Source: Gnetum montanum
Taxonomy: Eukaryota; Streptophyta; Gnetopsida; Gnetales; Gnetaceae
Assembly: GCA_015680685.1 (NCBI GenBank)
Contig: MNCI01001065.1
Coordinates: 505,321-569,320, forward strand
Reading direction: 5' to 3'
DNA: 64,000 nucleotides
Made by a program: the position numbers and the translations under genes. Shown in pieces: positions 1-11,389 of this stretch (the first letter of the stretch is position 1; each line of letters starts with the position of its first letter). The notes under the pieces were generated by a model. That model did not search any database, had not been told where the DNA came from, and saw nothing but the letters and a program-made list of their open reading frames with translations.

Positions 1-494
1 GATACGCCACTTGGCTACCAAGTAGTCACACTTAAATGCTCATAATCAAGTCATACTCATTCCGCTTCTAGGAGTTCAAGGGTGAGAAACTACTCGCGAT
101 GAGTAACCGATTCCTCAACTAGCCGTACACACCCGTAGATGCTCGTAGTTAAGTCGTACTCACACCGCGCTATGAAAGCAGTAAATAACATGAAATAAAT
201 AACAATAAATAAACTAAGTGAATGCTACAATGATGAAGTAATCTCGATCTTTATTGCCGGTCATGTGCGTGTCCAAGTACGACACACTCGAATAAAGACA
301 CCGTACAATCACATTTACCACACTGCGGGCAGACACGGGAAAATTCTAACTCTGGAGGGATCAAACTGCCAGAGCTTTGCTACACTAAAACTGGGATCCC
401 GAATAAGGGAGAGCCGCCTCTTATTTATAGAAATTGCGGTTGACTGCGATATCGCATACGCGATATCGCGGCCGACGCAAACCGCGTCTCATCA
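1..494 (-). repeat. Partial minus-strand Athila-like Gypsy LTR (G0)
   Basis: Read on the minus strand this begins TGATGAG at 494, followed by two GATATC palindromes (448 and 462, 14 bp apart) and a TATA box (rc of ttatttata, 420-428). Further in, 'ctcgatctttattgc' resembles the R/U5 segment of the other Gypsy LTRs in the window. It runs off the left edge, so it may be a solo LTR or one end of an element. No polypurine tract is visible just right of 494. The 300-base open frame on the plus strand here is an antisense shadow. Confidence 0.7.
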
Positions 495-968
495 ATTAGT
501 TATCATGCCTTTACAAGGATTTTACTATGTATATTTTATTCTTTATGCACATTTATTCTTTATTATGCACATTTAGTTATGCATATTTTATTTTCTATCA
601 TACACGTGATTATATAATATTCTATTTATGAGCCATTTTAAACCCTACCTATCATGTGCCCATTCCCAAATGGAGCCATTTTGTCACAAAGATGGTGTTG
701 TTTTGTAAGAAATAGGTGCTAGTTGAAGCAAGATAAGAGGGTAACTAGCCTTCTCTTTTAGTTGATTATAGGCCTAACCATGGGGGCAATGTTGGATTGC
801 CTCCAAAGGATAGATACCAAAGGAAAACAACTCCAAGGAACCCTCAAAGCATGACGTAGATATATTATTTCTAGATTAGTAAAGATTCATTTTTATTTTC
901 TTCTACATTTTTCCTATTGCATTCATTACACATAATGCCAAATGTTGCATATATTTGAAGTTTGCCAT
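495..968. other. AT-rich spacer, no gene seen
   Basis: Very AT-rich sequence with short imperfect direct repeats of 'ctttatgcacattta' at about 540-575. No coding frame, splice pattern or element end is recognisable. A 'catgggggc' at 779-787 resembles the polypurine tract of the Gypsy family here but has no LTR start next to it. Confidence 0.5.
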
Positions 969-969
969 G

Positions 970-1865
970 TGATAAGTCTTTTTCTATCTTAACTATGACA
1001 TTGTATCTACAATATTGTAGCTATGTATACATCATTGTTGATGCGATAGTAGGTCCTAGTCTCTATTATAAATACCAACCCACCTTTATGTTAAACAAAA
1101 AACTTCGGTTCAACACTTAACCAAATTCTTGCAACTCGTTTCTGTGATTTACACTTAGTAGTATAGTGAATGCATGCAGTGGTGTGTTAAACAGTTGTAC
1201 AAAATCTTTGTTTGAGTGATTTATTCTTGGGCATAATTTATGGTCAAAAATAAAGATGGAGATTTTTTTCCACCATTGTAGCATTCTACTAGTTTACTTT
1301 ACTTTTAATTAGTTCATTTTTACTTAACATAATTACTATCTCTTAACATGTTTGCTTTTCTTAAGTTGTTTACTATTCCTAAATACTTTACTTTTCCATT
1401 GTTCTTTAGTACAATAGTATAAGTACAACTAGTTTCAAATGTATAGTGTAATCGTTTGGTAATTCTAGTAGTGTTATTGCTTGGTTTGCCTAGTAGCATA
1501 ACACTTAGTAATGCTAGTGATGGTTGCATAAGCCCAAGATGTGAATGGTAATCTAGGAATAGATATTTATTGCCTATAGGCTAAACTGGTCTCTCTACTT
1601 TCATTACTCTTAGACTTAGATTTTATTACTCTATTTTAACCATGTTAGTTTTAGTTTGAGTCAACAAGATCAACCTATCATATGCTTCACCAAGAGTTAA
1701 ACCATACAACATGAACTTTACTAAATCAACGTGAGAAGACAATGGTCACGAATTGATCATTAACTACTTGCATACTTACATTGTCCATCAATGGATTATG
1801 ATGTGGTTGCACGTGAATACTTGTGACTTATATGGTAGAGTGTTGAAATACCAAACTACTCATCA
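970..1865 (+). repeat. Decayed plus-strand Gypsy LTR
   Basis: Plus-strand sequence with a TATA box near 1070 (ctattataaatacc) and an 'aataaagatgg' R/U5-like segment near 1249. A block at about 1460-1625 (for example 'gcccaagatgtgaatgg' and 'cttagacttaga') is clearly similar to the minus-strand LTR at 63064-63941. It ends CTCATCA at 1859-1865, the family's usual LTR terminus. The left edge is uncertain; TGATAAG near 970 is the best candidate. The following 244 bases to 2109 may be internal sequence of the same relic, but no convincing PBS is left. Confidence 0.5.
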
Positions 1866-2109
1866 CCATGACATCCAGGAATAGGATGTCACAATTGGTT
1901 TCAAAGCAAACCACAACCAAAGAATTAATCAGAATCAAGAGCTATCTCAATGCAATGATGGACCATGAATTTCAAACCATATCTAGATGCACATGAGGTC
2001 CAAGACAAATCATGCCAATCAAGAAACTGCATTTGTAAAGACTTTTATGAATACCTGTGATCAAACTTCTAGGAGATCTGACCATACATACAAAAGAGAC
2101 ATCAACTAC

Positions 2110-2977
2110 TAATGAGTGTCAAGTAGACCCTATGCCCAACCATACAAATCACTAAGCATTCACATGGAATCTGGTTAAATTCCGGGAACTTATAGCCTTC
2201 GAAGTACACTGGTTTCTAGGAAGTGAAACTAACCGTTGTAATTGTTGTCTTCCCAAATACACTTGTGAAATGCAAAGGTATGGTTAAGTGCAACTGAGGC
2301 ATATGATTTTTGTCATTTTTATGTTTTATACTCTAATTCACCTAAGGGTAAAGAATAATTCATAAAATAAAATAATCAAATTGCTAATTAAATATAACTA
2401 GCTACACCTAGCTAATCCTAACATAAGTATCCATTTCCACTCGTTGTACACATCATGAACACATTTAACGCTACTAGGTTACCAAACATTAAGCATTACT
2501 AGGATTACTAAGTGCTAAGTGTATGTTTGAAGTGGTTGTACTTATGTGCTTAATTAATTACTATTTATCTAACTTAATTTAGCTTAATTACTTAAAGCAT
2601 TAAAGGAAGTTACATAAAACATTAAATGCATAAATAAACAATTAATCTATTTCAAAGTGCTACAAGGTTTATCAGAAAGTTCATCTTTATTGCTGAACAT
2701 ACTATCATGCTTAGGTATAACAATGCTCAAATAAAGATCCATATACTCTTTGACTCCTATTGCAAGCACTTAGAAAAATATTCTAACTTTTAAGAAAGAA
2801 AATTGCAAGGCTCCATTACAACTATAACAAAATATGCCATAAACATGGTGGGTGAGCGCATATTTAAAGGTGAAAACAAATACTACATCGACGAGGCCAC
2901 ATAAACACATCAAATCCCATGTCGATGCAGTTGTGTCCACAAAGCCTCATCAATGTAACCCTTGACACAACTCATCA
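2110..2977 (-). repeat. 3' LTR of G4
   Basis: About 868 bp and collinear with 13637-14525. On the minus strand it starts TGATGAGTTG at 2977 directly after the PPT. The U3 palindrome-like units sit at 2887 (atcgac), 2901, 2921 (gtcgat), 2935 (gtccac) and 2949 (atcaat), with steps of 14, 20, 14 and 14. The TATA box has changed to a tttaaata-like form near 2861. It has two fewer palindrome units than the 5' LTR. Confidence 0.85.
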
Positions 2978-2991
2978 TACCCCCATGACTA
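2978..2991 (-). other. Terminal polypurine tract of G4
   Basis: The minus strand reads TTTAGTCATGGGGGTA immediately before the LTR start TGATGAG. The same tract precedes the 3' LTRs of G1 (27335-27348), G2 (52393-52406) and the element at the right window edge (63942-63953). In the family it primes plus-strand DNA synthesis. Confidence 0.85.
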
Positions 2992-3590
2992 AATGAAAAC
3001 TTGTCCTTGAATGAACAAAAGGAGAAACAAGTTTCTTACAAACTTTTTGGGAAGGTATCGGATTATTGACTGACTACTGACATTCACAAACACAAATCCA
3101 AATAAACACTAAGTTCCCAAGTGTACGAATTTACAATCATTATAAAATTTTGGTGTTTAGGAGAACAAAATTGAACACTAGGGTAGACAAACAAAAGTCC
3201 TCTAAGGGCATGAAGATGAGGAAGATGTTCAAATGATCCTAGGTGATGGAGGCTCTTGAGGATTCGAAGGACCTTCTCTTGCTTCAAGTGCACTTGGTAG
3301 TTGAGGTAGTTGTAGTTATCCTACGGTAGTTGCAACTTTTGGTGGAAAATGAAAGGCATCCAATAATGTGTTCATCTTCTCCTCCTTACTCTTGGGATTA
3401 TTCACGATCCACACCACATTGCAAATGTGGTCTAGTGTGGGAACATCCCAAGGGAAAGGCATTACTAGGAATAGCTCCTTCACATTGATGAACTAGGTAA
3501 TGAAAAGTTTGCATTCAACATCAAATGCCTTACTGAATTCTGTAGCTCATGGTAGTCATTCATTCTCTTGGCTAAGTTCTCAGCTGTAGA
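2992..3590 (-). other. 3' untranslated part of G4
   Basis: Between the decayed third ORF and the PPT. A minus-strand 69-codon open frame at 3084-3293 has no recognisable domain. No palindrome array and no further PPT copy were found here. Confidence 0.4.
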
Positions 3591-3599
3591 TCACTAATC

Positions 3600-5335
3600 A
3601 GTGAAGTTCTACCTGAGAACATCAAGTTCTACATTTGCCATCTCAAGCTTTTGCTTGGTGTCTTTGTGATGCTTGAACTTAGCTTTGTACAACAAGTACA
3701 AACTAGCCATGTATTTCTTTAATCTAGACCACAATTGTCTAATAATTAGCATTTCCAAGTTTGCAAAATGAAGATTGGCAAGCTTTATGTACTCTATTAT
3801 CTCCTCGATCTGTAGCTCCTTCATGTAGATCTCCACCTTGTTGTAATCATTGAGCCCATCAAAGATAGGCTACCAGACATCACCTCCTTCCTTAAGCTGC
3901 TAGAGAGCCTCATTAACTTTTGTCTTCATCATATGAATATGTTTTACATTAACCTCTTTTTATAGACCAACTTGATCTCTGTAGTGATTTTTGACTCTCT
4001 CAAATTTGAGAGCCTCATTTTTCTAGGTGACTATCTTTATTGTAGATTTTTGGTAAAGGGCCTAAACTTCCTCCATGGAGAGATTTCGATTTTTATCTAC
4101 CAATCTCCTTAGTTCAATGTTTACTCTGACTAGCTACTCCTACCATTACCTCTCGAGCGTTAGGATTGATCTCGTGGGTAGCTACATTCTTTTGGCTGAT
4201 AAATTTGGCCCACCTCTCTCCATTTGGCTAATGGTTTAAGCCACTTCATTAAGGTGACTCATCACTAGGCAATACATAGATGGATTGCCACCACTTGTTC
4301 TTGCTCACTACTCCTACTAACACAAGAGATGCTCTTAGATCTCATCCATTCATTTAAGGGTAATGCAGGACTTCAATGTTGTTTCATGAGTGGGTGGTGG
4401 AGGTGGTGGTTACTGTTCTTCTTCCTTCATTGTGGTAGTGGTCTTGTCTTTCATCATTTCTACCCACAACGCAAAAGGAGCATGCCTAATTGTATCGTTG
4501 GCATAGTGAACTATTCTTGCCATTTTACATAGTTTTCTAATGAGGCAAGCAAAACGCAAGGCCTTCCTTCCATGTTCATTTTCCTTAAATCACTTCTATA
4601 TCTCTAGATAGATCACCTATGGAAGGTTCATAGGGAATTTTCCACTTAGAGTAGCACATGCATTGGTGGAAAAGTCCTCATCATCAAATTGAGGTGCACC
4701 AAGGTGAGTGCACCATACTCCTTACGGTCCACTCCATAACATCACTGAGTCCACTCCTTCTTTGCCTTTGGGTCTACCTATGTAGAGATCTTTGTCAAAT
4801 TTGTTCAAATATCAAGCAACTGAAGGGCCTACACAATGGCCTCCATCGAGTAGGATACCTAAATGTCCTTGATCTTAATAGTGGCTCTTGCCAACCTACT
4901 GTTCTAGAAGAGATATGTGTCTCCCATGTATCATTCCCCACTAGAAGTGATGATTGGTCACATAGAAGAGTTCTGCAACTACATCTTGACTTTTGGTGAA
5001 GAATGTTCTAAGAATGATTCAAAGTTTAATTCTTGGAGAACTAAACAGTGGATGTCATAAGGATTAATTTGATCAAGGTAGGCTTGAGTCAATGTGATCT
5101 CAACTCTTGGCACCAGTCTGGGTGCCTCATCTCAATGGCATTGTTCAATTACAACTTCTTCCTTGGGAATCTATGAGACAGATTCCACTTTGAGCTCCTC
5201 CCAAACAGGTCCCGTCGCATGAGTTTCTACTGCCTGTTCTTAGGCTTGTTCTTGCTGTTCTCTTCTACCTCTAGGTCATTTGTCCTTTAGTTGGGATGGT
5301 CCTCCTACCTGCAGGCATTTTGGTCTAGGTGCCAT
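3600..5335 (-). pseudogene. Third (env-position) ORF of G4, unrecognised protein, decayed
   Basis: On the minus strand an ATG at 5335 opens a long coding-like frame (starting MAPRPKCLQVGG) that stays protein-like for about 350 codons despite many stops, mostly TAG or TGA explicable by C-to-T change of CAG or CGA. It includes a Gln/Glu-rich N-terminal part and an acidic middle. The open 75-codon stretch at 3609-3836 is Leu/Lys/Glu-rich and probably helical. The position downstream of pol is where Athila elements carry an env-like gene, but I see no signal peptide or membrane segment, so I do not call it env. It sits directly after 'ctgattgtag', a possible splice acceptor. G1 and G2 keep a short ATGG start after a similar acceptor (26971 and 52036). 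Confidence 0.5.
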
Positions 5336-5782
5336 CTACAATCAGAACATGGCTAAGGATTAACACTTTTGTGTAACTTTGAAACATTTAAAATACCTTA
5401 TCTCTTGGGGTAGTTACACTTGGCTAATTTCTGATCGTGGTCGGTTTGATTGTTTTAATATCATTTTTTATTATCTAATTAAATAGGTTAGTGGAGTGTG
5501 TTGGAAGGGTTTAACTCTCATAGGTAGATGATTTAATATTATTTTATTTATTAAACCCATGGGGGAGTTAGAAAAATTTTGAAATTTTTTTTGTCAAAAA
5601 CCTAAGTTTTGTGACCCCCACGATGTAAAGCATACCTTCGAAAGTTGCAAGGCTAAAGAACAGAGTGAATTAGACAAACCATTTGAAAGTTACTGGCTCT
5701 AGAAGGTTTTGATCTCTAAAAAATTACAAAAACTCCCCTTACATTTGAAGCAAATGGCAAAAAATTCCTAAGTTGTGGACAC

Positions 5783-5889
5783 TATATAAAATTTTTTTTC
5801 CATGTGTTGACTAGGCCTCGTCAATGGGGCCTAGTTGACGTGGTCAACTGCATCGATTGGGCCTAGTCAATGCAGCTATTGACCATCAT
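5783..5889 (-). promoter_or_regulatory. Internal LTR-promoter-like block: palindrome array plus TATA
   Basis: On the minus strand, TGATGG at 5889 starts a run of GTCGAC-like units: near 5879, then gtcaat 5867, atcgat 5853, gtcaac 5844, gttgac 5835, gtcaat 5821 and gttgac 5807. A TATA-like box follows (rc of actatataaa, 5781-5790). This is the layout of the U3 in G4's own LTRs, including 14-bp steps and the GGGGCC spacer. It lies about 450 bp before the third ORF. It is either an internal promoter or the remnant of a nested LTR; no LTR end or PPT is visible, so neither is proven. Confidence 0.5.
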
Positions 5890-7372
5890 TGACCAAGTTA
5901 AAATTCAAAAAATACAAGTTTTTGAGTAAAATTGAATTCAAATGAAAGCCCAAGAAGCCAAGAACACAATGAGATACATGAAGAGAGCTTGAGATTTTAC
6001 AAAAGATGGAGGATGATTGGAGAAATTCCTTAAGGAGCATATAGTTGGATGCAACTAATAGGGAATGCAAAATATTTTATTGCCAAAATGCCCAAGGATA
6101 AGGGGCTTAACTAGCCCAACCAAGAGCTATGCAAGTGGGTCTTTCCCATAATAGGCTTATGCTCTTTTGCCCTTGCATAACCTCAACTAAGGAGTCTATG
6201 GATCCCATAGTTGATTATTGGCTATGATAATGTCAGTGCTAACTCCTGAAGAATCTACCTACTAATTTCAACACATCAATCTATGACACTGAACAAAAAC
6301 ATGAAAATCAGTAGTGAGGTGAGTTATGGAAAGTATTGATGGGTGAGATAGAGAGTGGAGTAGGTTTCCCAATCATGGTCACATGAAGTCCCTTGTGGGG
6401 TTTATGGTTAAATGACCCAAGCAAAGTCCATTCTTAGTCTAGATCAAAACCAACCACTTTCAATGACTTCACATCACTACCCTTGGACTAGTCCATCCTC
6501 CTTGAGACATAAGAATGCTCCCACAAATAACCACCATTTCTTATTTGAGAAGGAGAGAGAAGCAAGAAGTGAGAAAGGGCCTTAGTTAGAGGGGACCTTC
6601 AAGCATGGGTAACATGTCTTTCTAGTACCATAACTAGTGCTTATAGCCTGTTTATTTTTTCTAAGGTGTATGCTTTGAATTCCAATAATGTTTGTTATTG
6701 TTGTTATTGTTTTTTAATTTTTTGATGGAAACCACACCATGCAAAGACTTATTCAACTTTATGTTATTGGTCAACATGGAATGATAAGAAATCCATGAAA
6801 ACACACATGCACTCAAGTGAGTAGAGAGGCACAAAGAGTATTGAATTCCCTTGAAGTCACACCCTTTTAAAACCTTTGAATCTTTCCCAAGTTTGGAAAC
6901 TACCAAGGTCACAAATTTGTTAAATTTTTATTAATGAAAAAGGGACCTCATACTTCTAAAACTAGGAAAACCGTAGAGTTGGTGGATGAGTGGATGACAA
7001 GAACTCACTACCTATTCCATGAAAAAGAAACTTGTCTTAGTCATCAATCATCAAAATTCAAAAATAGAAACCAAACATTAGCAAACAAAAACATTAGGTA
7101 TAAACCACCATTAGTAAACAACTACATCATCACTATGTCATGTTGGCAACAAAGCAATTTTAATAGAAAACAAGGAAGATTCAAATCAAAATAAAGTAAA
7201 ATATAAAATAAATTGTAAAATATTTAAGAAAAATAAAACATATTAATGATGTTGCAAAAAAAAATTTGAAAAAATAACAAAGTATAAAATAAAATGGTAT
7301 AAAAAAAGAAAATGTAAAACAAAAATGTAGAAAAACTAAAGAGCCACTTTAATAGTTAGCATAGATAGCCAT
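5890..7372 (-). other. Noncoding 3' region of G4 shared with G1 and G2
   Basis: Conserved noncoding sequence after pol. Minus-strand stretches at about 6840-6880 ('gggtgtgacttcaaggga'), 6735-6755 ('tctttgcatggtgtggt') and 6130-6230 match the G1 region 25870-26610 and the G2 region 50940-51680 in the same order. Similarity is lost near 6050. G4 then continues into the palindrome/TATA block and third ORF, while G1 and G2 run to a second PPT copy. Confidence 0.6.
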
Positions 7373-7388
7373 CTCCCCCATGACTAAG
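7373..7388 (-). other. PPT-like tract at end of pol (G4)
   Basis: The minus strand reads CTTAGTCATGGGGGAG directly at the end of the integrase frame. The equivalent site occurs in G1 (25439-25453) and G2 (50481-50496), followed there too by atatggcc or agatggcc and 'acctatgc'. Confidence 0.65.
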
Positions 7389-8724
7389 TTAAAAAGAGGA
7401 GATCTGAAAGATTGAGCATGGTCGTCCATCCAATGAGGTGTTGATAGCACTAATTTGCTTAGGCTCATGGAAAGGTTTTACTTGTTGCATGTTGACCATA
7501 AACTTTTTATTTAGGCTCTCAGGTTTGTAAATTAACATGGCCTTGAAAGGAAAGGTTTCATAAATGATATAAGGCACTTCCCACAATGTTTGAAACTTAG
7601 TTTGTTAAGGTATGTGTGTAGGGTTCCAGTAAAGGACCTTGTCTCTAGGGTGAAAATTTATCTTCCATATTCTAAGGTTGTGGAGTTTTTTTCTAAATGC
7701 TTTGTGCACTTCATTCAAAGATACAGCTACCAACTGATTTTCATCTAGCATGTTAAGGTTCATCAATCTCTCTTTTTGTGCTAGGCTCAAGTCAAGGTCC
7801 AAGTCATAGGTTGTTGAAAGTGTATGGAGCTTGGATTGAATTGGAAGAGTTGGTAATTTTCCATACACCAGTTCATAGAAAGAGTAGCCTATAGGGAGCT
7901 TCAATGTGGAGTAATAGGCCAAAAGGGCATCATTTTATGCTCTAGTATCTCCTATATTTGCTAATTGTTCGAGTTAAAATATTAGTGATCTCTTTATTGG
8001 TAACCTCTGCTTGACCATTGGCTTGGGGGTGGTAGGGTGTTGTTAGCTTATGTTCAACTCCAAAGTGTTGCATGAGCTTGCAAAAAGTAGCACCTATACA
8101 ATAAGTATCCCTATTAAAAATTAGTGCACATGGCACTCTAAACCTATATACAACATTTTTTTGTACAAACCAAGTAGCAATGAAAGATATACAATCAGTG
8201 ATGGCTGCTACTTCTGCCCATTTCATATAATAGTCAATAACAACTATTATGTATGCCTTTCCATTTGACATGGATGTGATGGGACCCATGAATTCTATTC
8301 CCCATATGTCAAATGGTTCCAATGGTTTGATCCATTGTTGAGGTCCCTCAATTCGAGCGATCATCCCACCATCTCATTGATAGCATTCATAAGAGGATGA
8401 ATTGGTGGATGTCCCTAAAGAATGTTGGCCAATAGTACCCTACCATCAATATTTTAATGGTTATGCATCTCCCTACATAGTGGCCCCCACACGGACCCTC
8501 ATGAGCATCTTGGAAAATGTGTAGTTGAGTAGGATTAATAACACACTAATAAACCAGGACATCAACACACACCTTGTAAAGGTGTCCATTAATATCCATG
8601 AAGCATTTGGCCTAATGAAGAAACTATTGTTTCTTCCAGAAATCCAGGTCTTATGGTATCTCTTGATTAAGAAGATATGTGAGGATGCCATCGTACCATT
8701 TGGGTTCAATGGGAACTTATTCAT
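7389..8724 (-). pseudogene. G4 integrase (decayed)
   Basis: Minus-strand Gypsy integrase core and C-terminal region in several pieces. The core (7942-8364) holds a WGIEFMGP block, a KWAEV block and the NGQAEVTNKEI block with the catalytic Glu. Two catalytic acids have changed: the first Asp of the usual G-I-D-F is Glu (8293-8295), and the 'ISD' position reads IFN (Asn at 8113-8115). The C-terminal piece (7605-7922) has the family's YELVYGK and RDKVLYWN segments. The N-terminal zinc-binding region (8400-8724) is scrambled. The protein cannot be active. It follows RNase H and ends at the PPT-like tract. Confidence 0.8.
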
Positions 8725-8803
8725 TTATTGCATTGACAAAGAGAAGTTAATCAAGAAATTGATCAAAGAGTGGGCTCTCATCCTCTTTATTGTTCCATCA
8801 TAA

Positions 8804-9200
8804 CTAAGACAAGTGATCAATGACCACATTCTTAATCCCCTTTCGATCTACCAGTGTAAGATTGAACTCTTGCAAGATCACCAGCCACTGTATGACATAG
8901 GGGCTCACTGTCGATTTATTCATCAGGAAGAAAATGACATTATGATCAATGTGCACAAAAACTTTGTACCCAAGCACATAGTGCTTGAACTTCTTCAAAG
9001 CATATACCATGACCATTAGTTCTTTCTCTATTGTGGTGTAATTGAGTTGTGTAACCACAATGCTTCGGCTTGTGCAGTGGATGTAATATGGATGTTTTTG
9101 ATCATTCAATTACATAAGCACAACTCCCAAGGCATAGTTTGATGCATCTATCATGATGTGAAATAGACATGATCAATCATGTGCTTGTAGAATTAGAGTT
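8804..9200 (-). pseudogene. G4 RNase H (decayed)
   Basis: The 101-codon minus frame 8804-9109 is a typical Gypsy RNase H: TSRSIVVTQLNYTTIEKELM, then YVLGYKVFVHIDHN and the tail DRKGIKNVVIDHLS. Upstream to about 9200, a frame with 'IDASNYALGVVLM' carries the first acidic residue. It links RT (to the right) with integrase (to the left). Confidence 0.8.
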
Positions 9201-9349
9201 TCTATAAGCCTTTCCCTAAGCTACTGAAATGCCTTTTCACATTCCTTAGTCCATATGAATGGAGCATCTTTCTTTGTGAGCTTGACCAACAATTTTGTAA
9301 CCTTAAATAAATTTTCTATGAATCATCAGTAGTAGCCAGTGTGCTCAAG

Positions 9350-9980
9350 GAATGATGGACATCTTTAATGGTTTCTGGTTAGCAGGTTATTCCTTGGATG
9401 ACTTGAATCTTTTTAGGGTCCACCTCAATCCCTGCTTGAGAAATTCTATGCCCCAACACAATGCCCTCTTACACAATGAGATGGCTCTTTTGCTAATTGA
9501 GCTAAAGATTAGTATCCATGCATCTTTTAAGCACTTTCTCAAGGTGGTTTAGAGCTTGCTCAAATGTAGCATCATAGGTGGAAAAGTTATCTATGAAGAC
9601 TTCCACCTCACTACTAATCTACTACTGAATAATGTTCAAGACAAGGCATGGAAAATTTGCAAGGGCATTGCATAGACCAAATAACATCTTTTAATATGCA
9701 AAAGTCCCCCAGGGACTTGTGAATGTAGCTTTGGCTTGATCCTATGGCATGATTTGAATTTTCCTATAGCCACTATAACTATCCAAAAAGCTATAATAGT
9801 AATGCCTAGAAATAGTGCCCAACACGTAATTCACAAATGGCAACAAAAAATGATCTTTGAATGTCACCATGTTCAATAGCCTGAAATCAATACAAACCCA
9901 CCACTTGCCACTTTTCTTTTGCACAATTACAAGTGGGCTAACACACTTGTTGTTCACAATTGGATAGATAAACCACACCT
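9350..9980 (-). pseudogene. G4 reverse transcriptase (decayed)
   Basis: Gypsy RT on the minus strand. The fingers and palm piece at 9742-9978 contains the YPIVNNKCVSPLVIVQKKSG-type block, VCIDFRLLN and FLDSYSGYRKIQI. The catalytic box at 9586-9597 reads FIDN instead of F/Y-V-D-D, so one catalytic Asp is Asn. Downstream, 'GIVLGHRIS' followed by 'GIEVDPKKIQVIQ' is the usual RT connection. Stops are mostly TAG. The RT with an integrase downstream identifies Ty3/Gypsy. Confidence 0.85.
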
Positions 9981-9999
9981 TTAGGAGTTGTTAAATTTC

Positions 10000-11010
10000 C
10001 TCTTTGATGATCTATTTCAATTTAGGATTCAGCCATCCTTATGGTTACCTCTTTGGCTTCATAGCCGAGTTGGTATATATGTGATGTTAGCATATCCTAT
10101 GATCAATCATTATGAGTTTAGGATATGAATAAGAAAAGGTTGTTGGCCATTTGTTGCTCACCTTCAATAGCATCCTTTTTTTCTTAGGAGCAAGGTTGGC
10201 ATTGATTATCATCGACTTACCATTTTTCAGAAATTCATATTCCATGTTGGTAGGTAGAGTTTTCAACTCTAAGGGCCCTTGTTTAAAACTATTGAGGATT
10301 TTTAACACTTCCCAATTGTTATCATCAAGTTCATCATCAAAGAGTTGGTGATGAACTTGCTCCAGTTCATCAATGCCTTCAACATAGGCATAAGTTAGGC
10401 TCTTAATAGGGTCCACACAAAATGTGCTACTTTTAGAATTAATTGCCAACCACTGGATACCCTCCTAGTTTATGGCTACTACATACAGGCACTTTTGGAT
10501 TTTAGATTCATTTGCACACTATTTGGATACATTGATTGATGTGTTTTTTATAGATGAGAGTTTCTACACACAATTGCACCTAATATCGTTGTATGTGATG
10601 CATGGAACTTTCTTCTTCTCGATCTTTCTGAATGCATTTTTCTTAGAAATCTCAGGGGAAAGATCTCTGATGCCCATTTGTGCATCAACAGTGCTCAACT
10701 AAGCCCTTCCCTTAATGATTGGGAAGTTCCCCTTGCAATTGTTAACTTTGATCACTAGGAAATCAGCAAGATATGATCACCCTAGATAGTGGTCATAATG
10801 TCCTTCACTAATCTCAAAGAAATATTGATGGACTAATGTACCAATTCTAAATAGATATTACTCTTCTTAAGAGGAGACAAGTTCTAAGCATTGTACATTT
10901 CATGAGAAATTAGGTTGACACTAAAACCTAAATCAAGAAGAGGCTTGCATTGCTCACTTCTTGCAATTTGCAACTAGTTGAGAGGACTTCTAGGATCAAT
11001 TCTTTTCTTG
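10000..11010 (-). pseudogene. G4 aspartic protease and protease-RT linker (decayed)
   Basis: The minus strand holds LLDLG with the catalytic Asp at 10932-10934, followed by VNLISHEMYNA, LKKSNI and a decayed counterpart of the G1/G2 'FPIIMGRAWLST' block. The linker (10087-10449) includes YVEGIDELEQVHHQL, which G1 and G2 also retain (IDTLEQECHQL in G1). In G1 and G2 the reading frame jumps from this linker straight to the end of pol. The retropepsin triad D-L-G is intact here, unlike in G1 (D-S-S) and G2 (N-S-G), but the frame is broken elsewhere. Confidence 0.75.
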
Positions 11011-11389
11011 GAAAGGTTTCCAACCTTGATCCAATCAGATATGACATGGGTTAACATGATAATGTAGATCTTGGAAGGCATTTGGTTTGAGGGGCTTTCG
11101 AAAGGAATGGATGCAAAGGATGAAGGAGAAATAGGGTGACTAGTCACATAAGTTGGTGAGGGTTTTGTAGGGTTATTGATTTAGAAAAATGATCTTTTAT
11201 GGGATTTGGATTTTGAACCACTTGGCTAAGGAGATGATTGCAAGTTAACAGCCCTTGTAGCATTATGTTGCTGTGACTATGTGAGAATTTTGCTTTGCAT
11301 GGATGGAGCAGGTGGTAATTGGGTTGAGGATGGAGGAAGGAACATGTGCTGAAGGATGAGGATGGTGATAAGAATATGGGGATTCCCCT

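Noticed and set aside
4329-4999. Plus-strand open frames of 67 and 113 codons
   Set aside because: They are antisense to the third ORF of G4, which has the better protein-like content on the minus strand.
7389-11010. An endogenous pararetrovirus (caulimovirid) origin for the minus-strand RT
   Set aside because: An integrase follows RNase H, LTRs and a tRNA-Asp PBS flank the unit, and no movement-protein-like sequence was found; it is Ty3/Gypsy.
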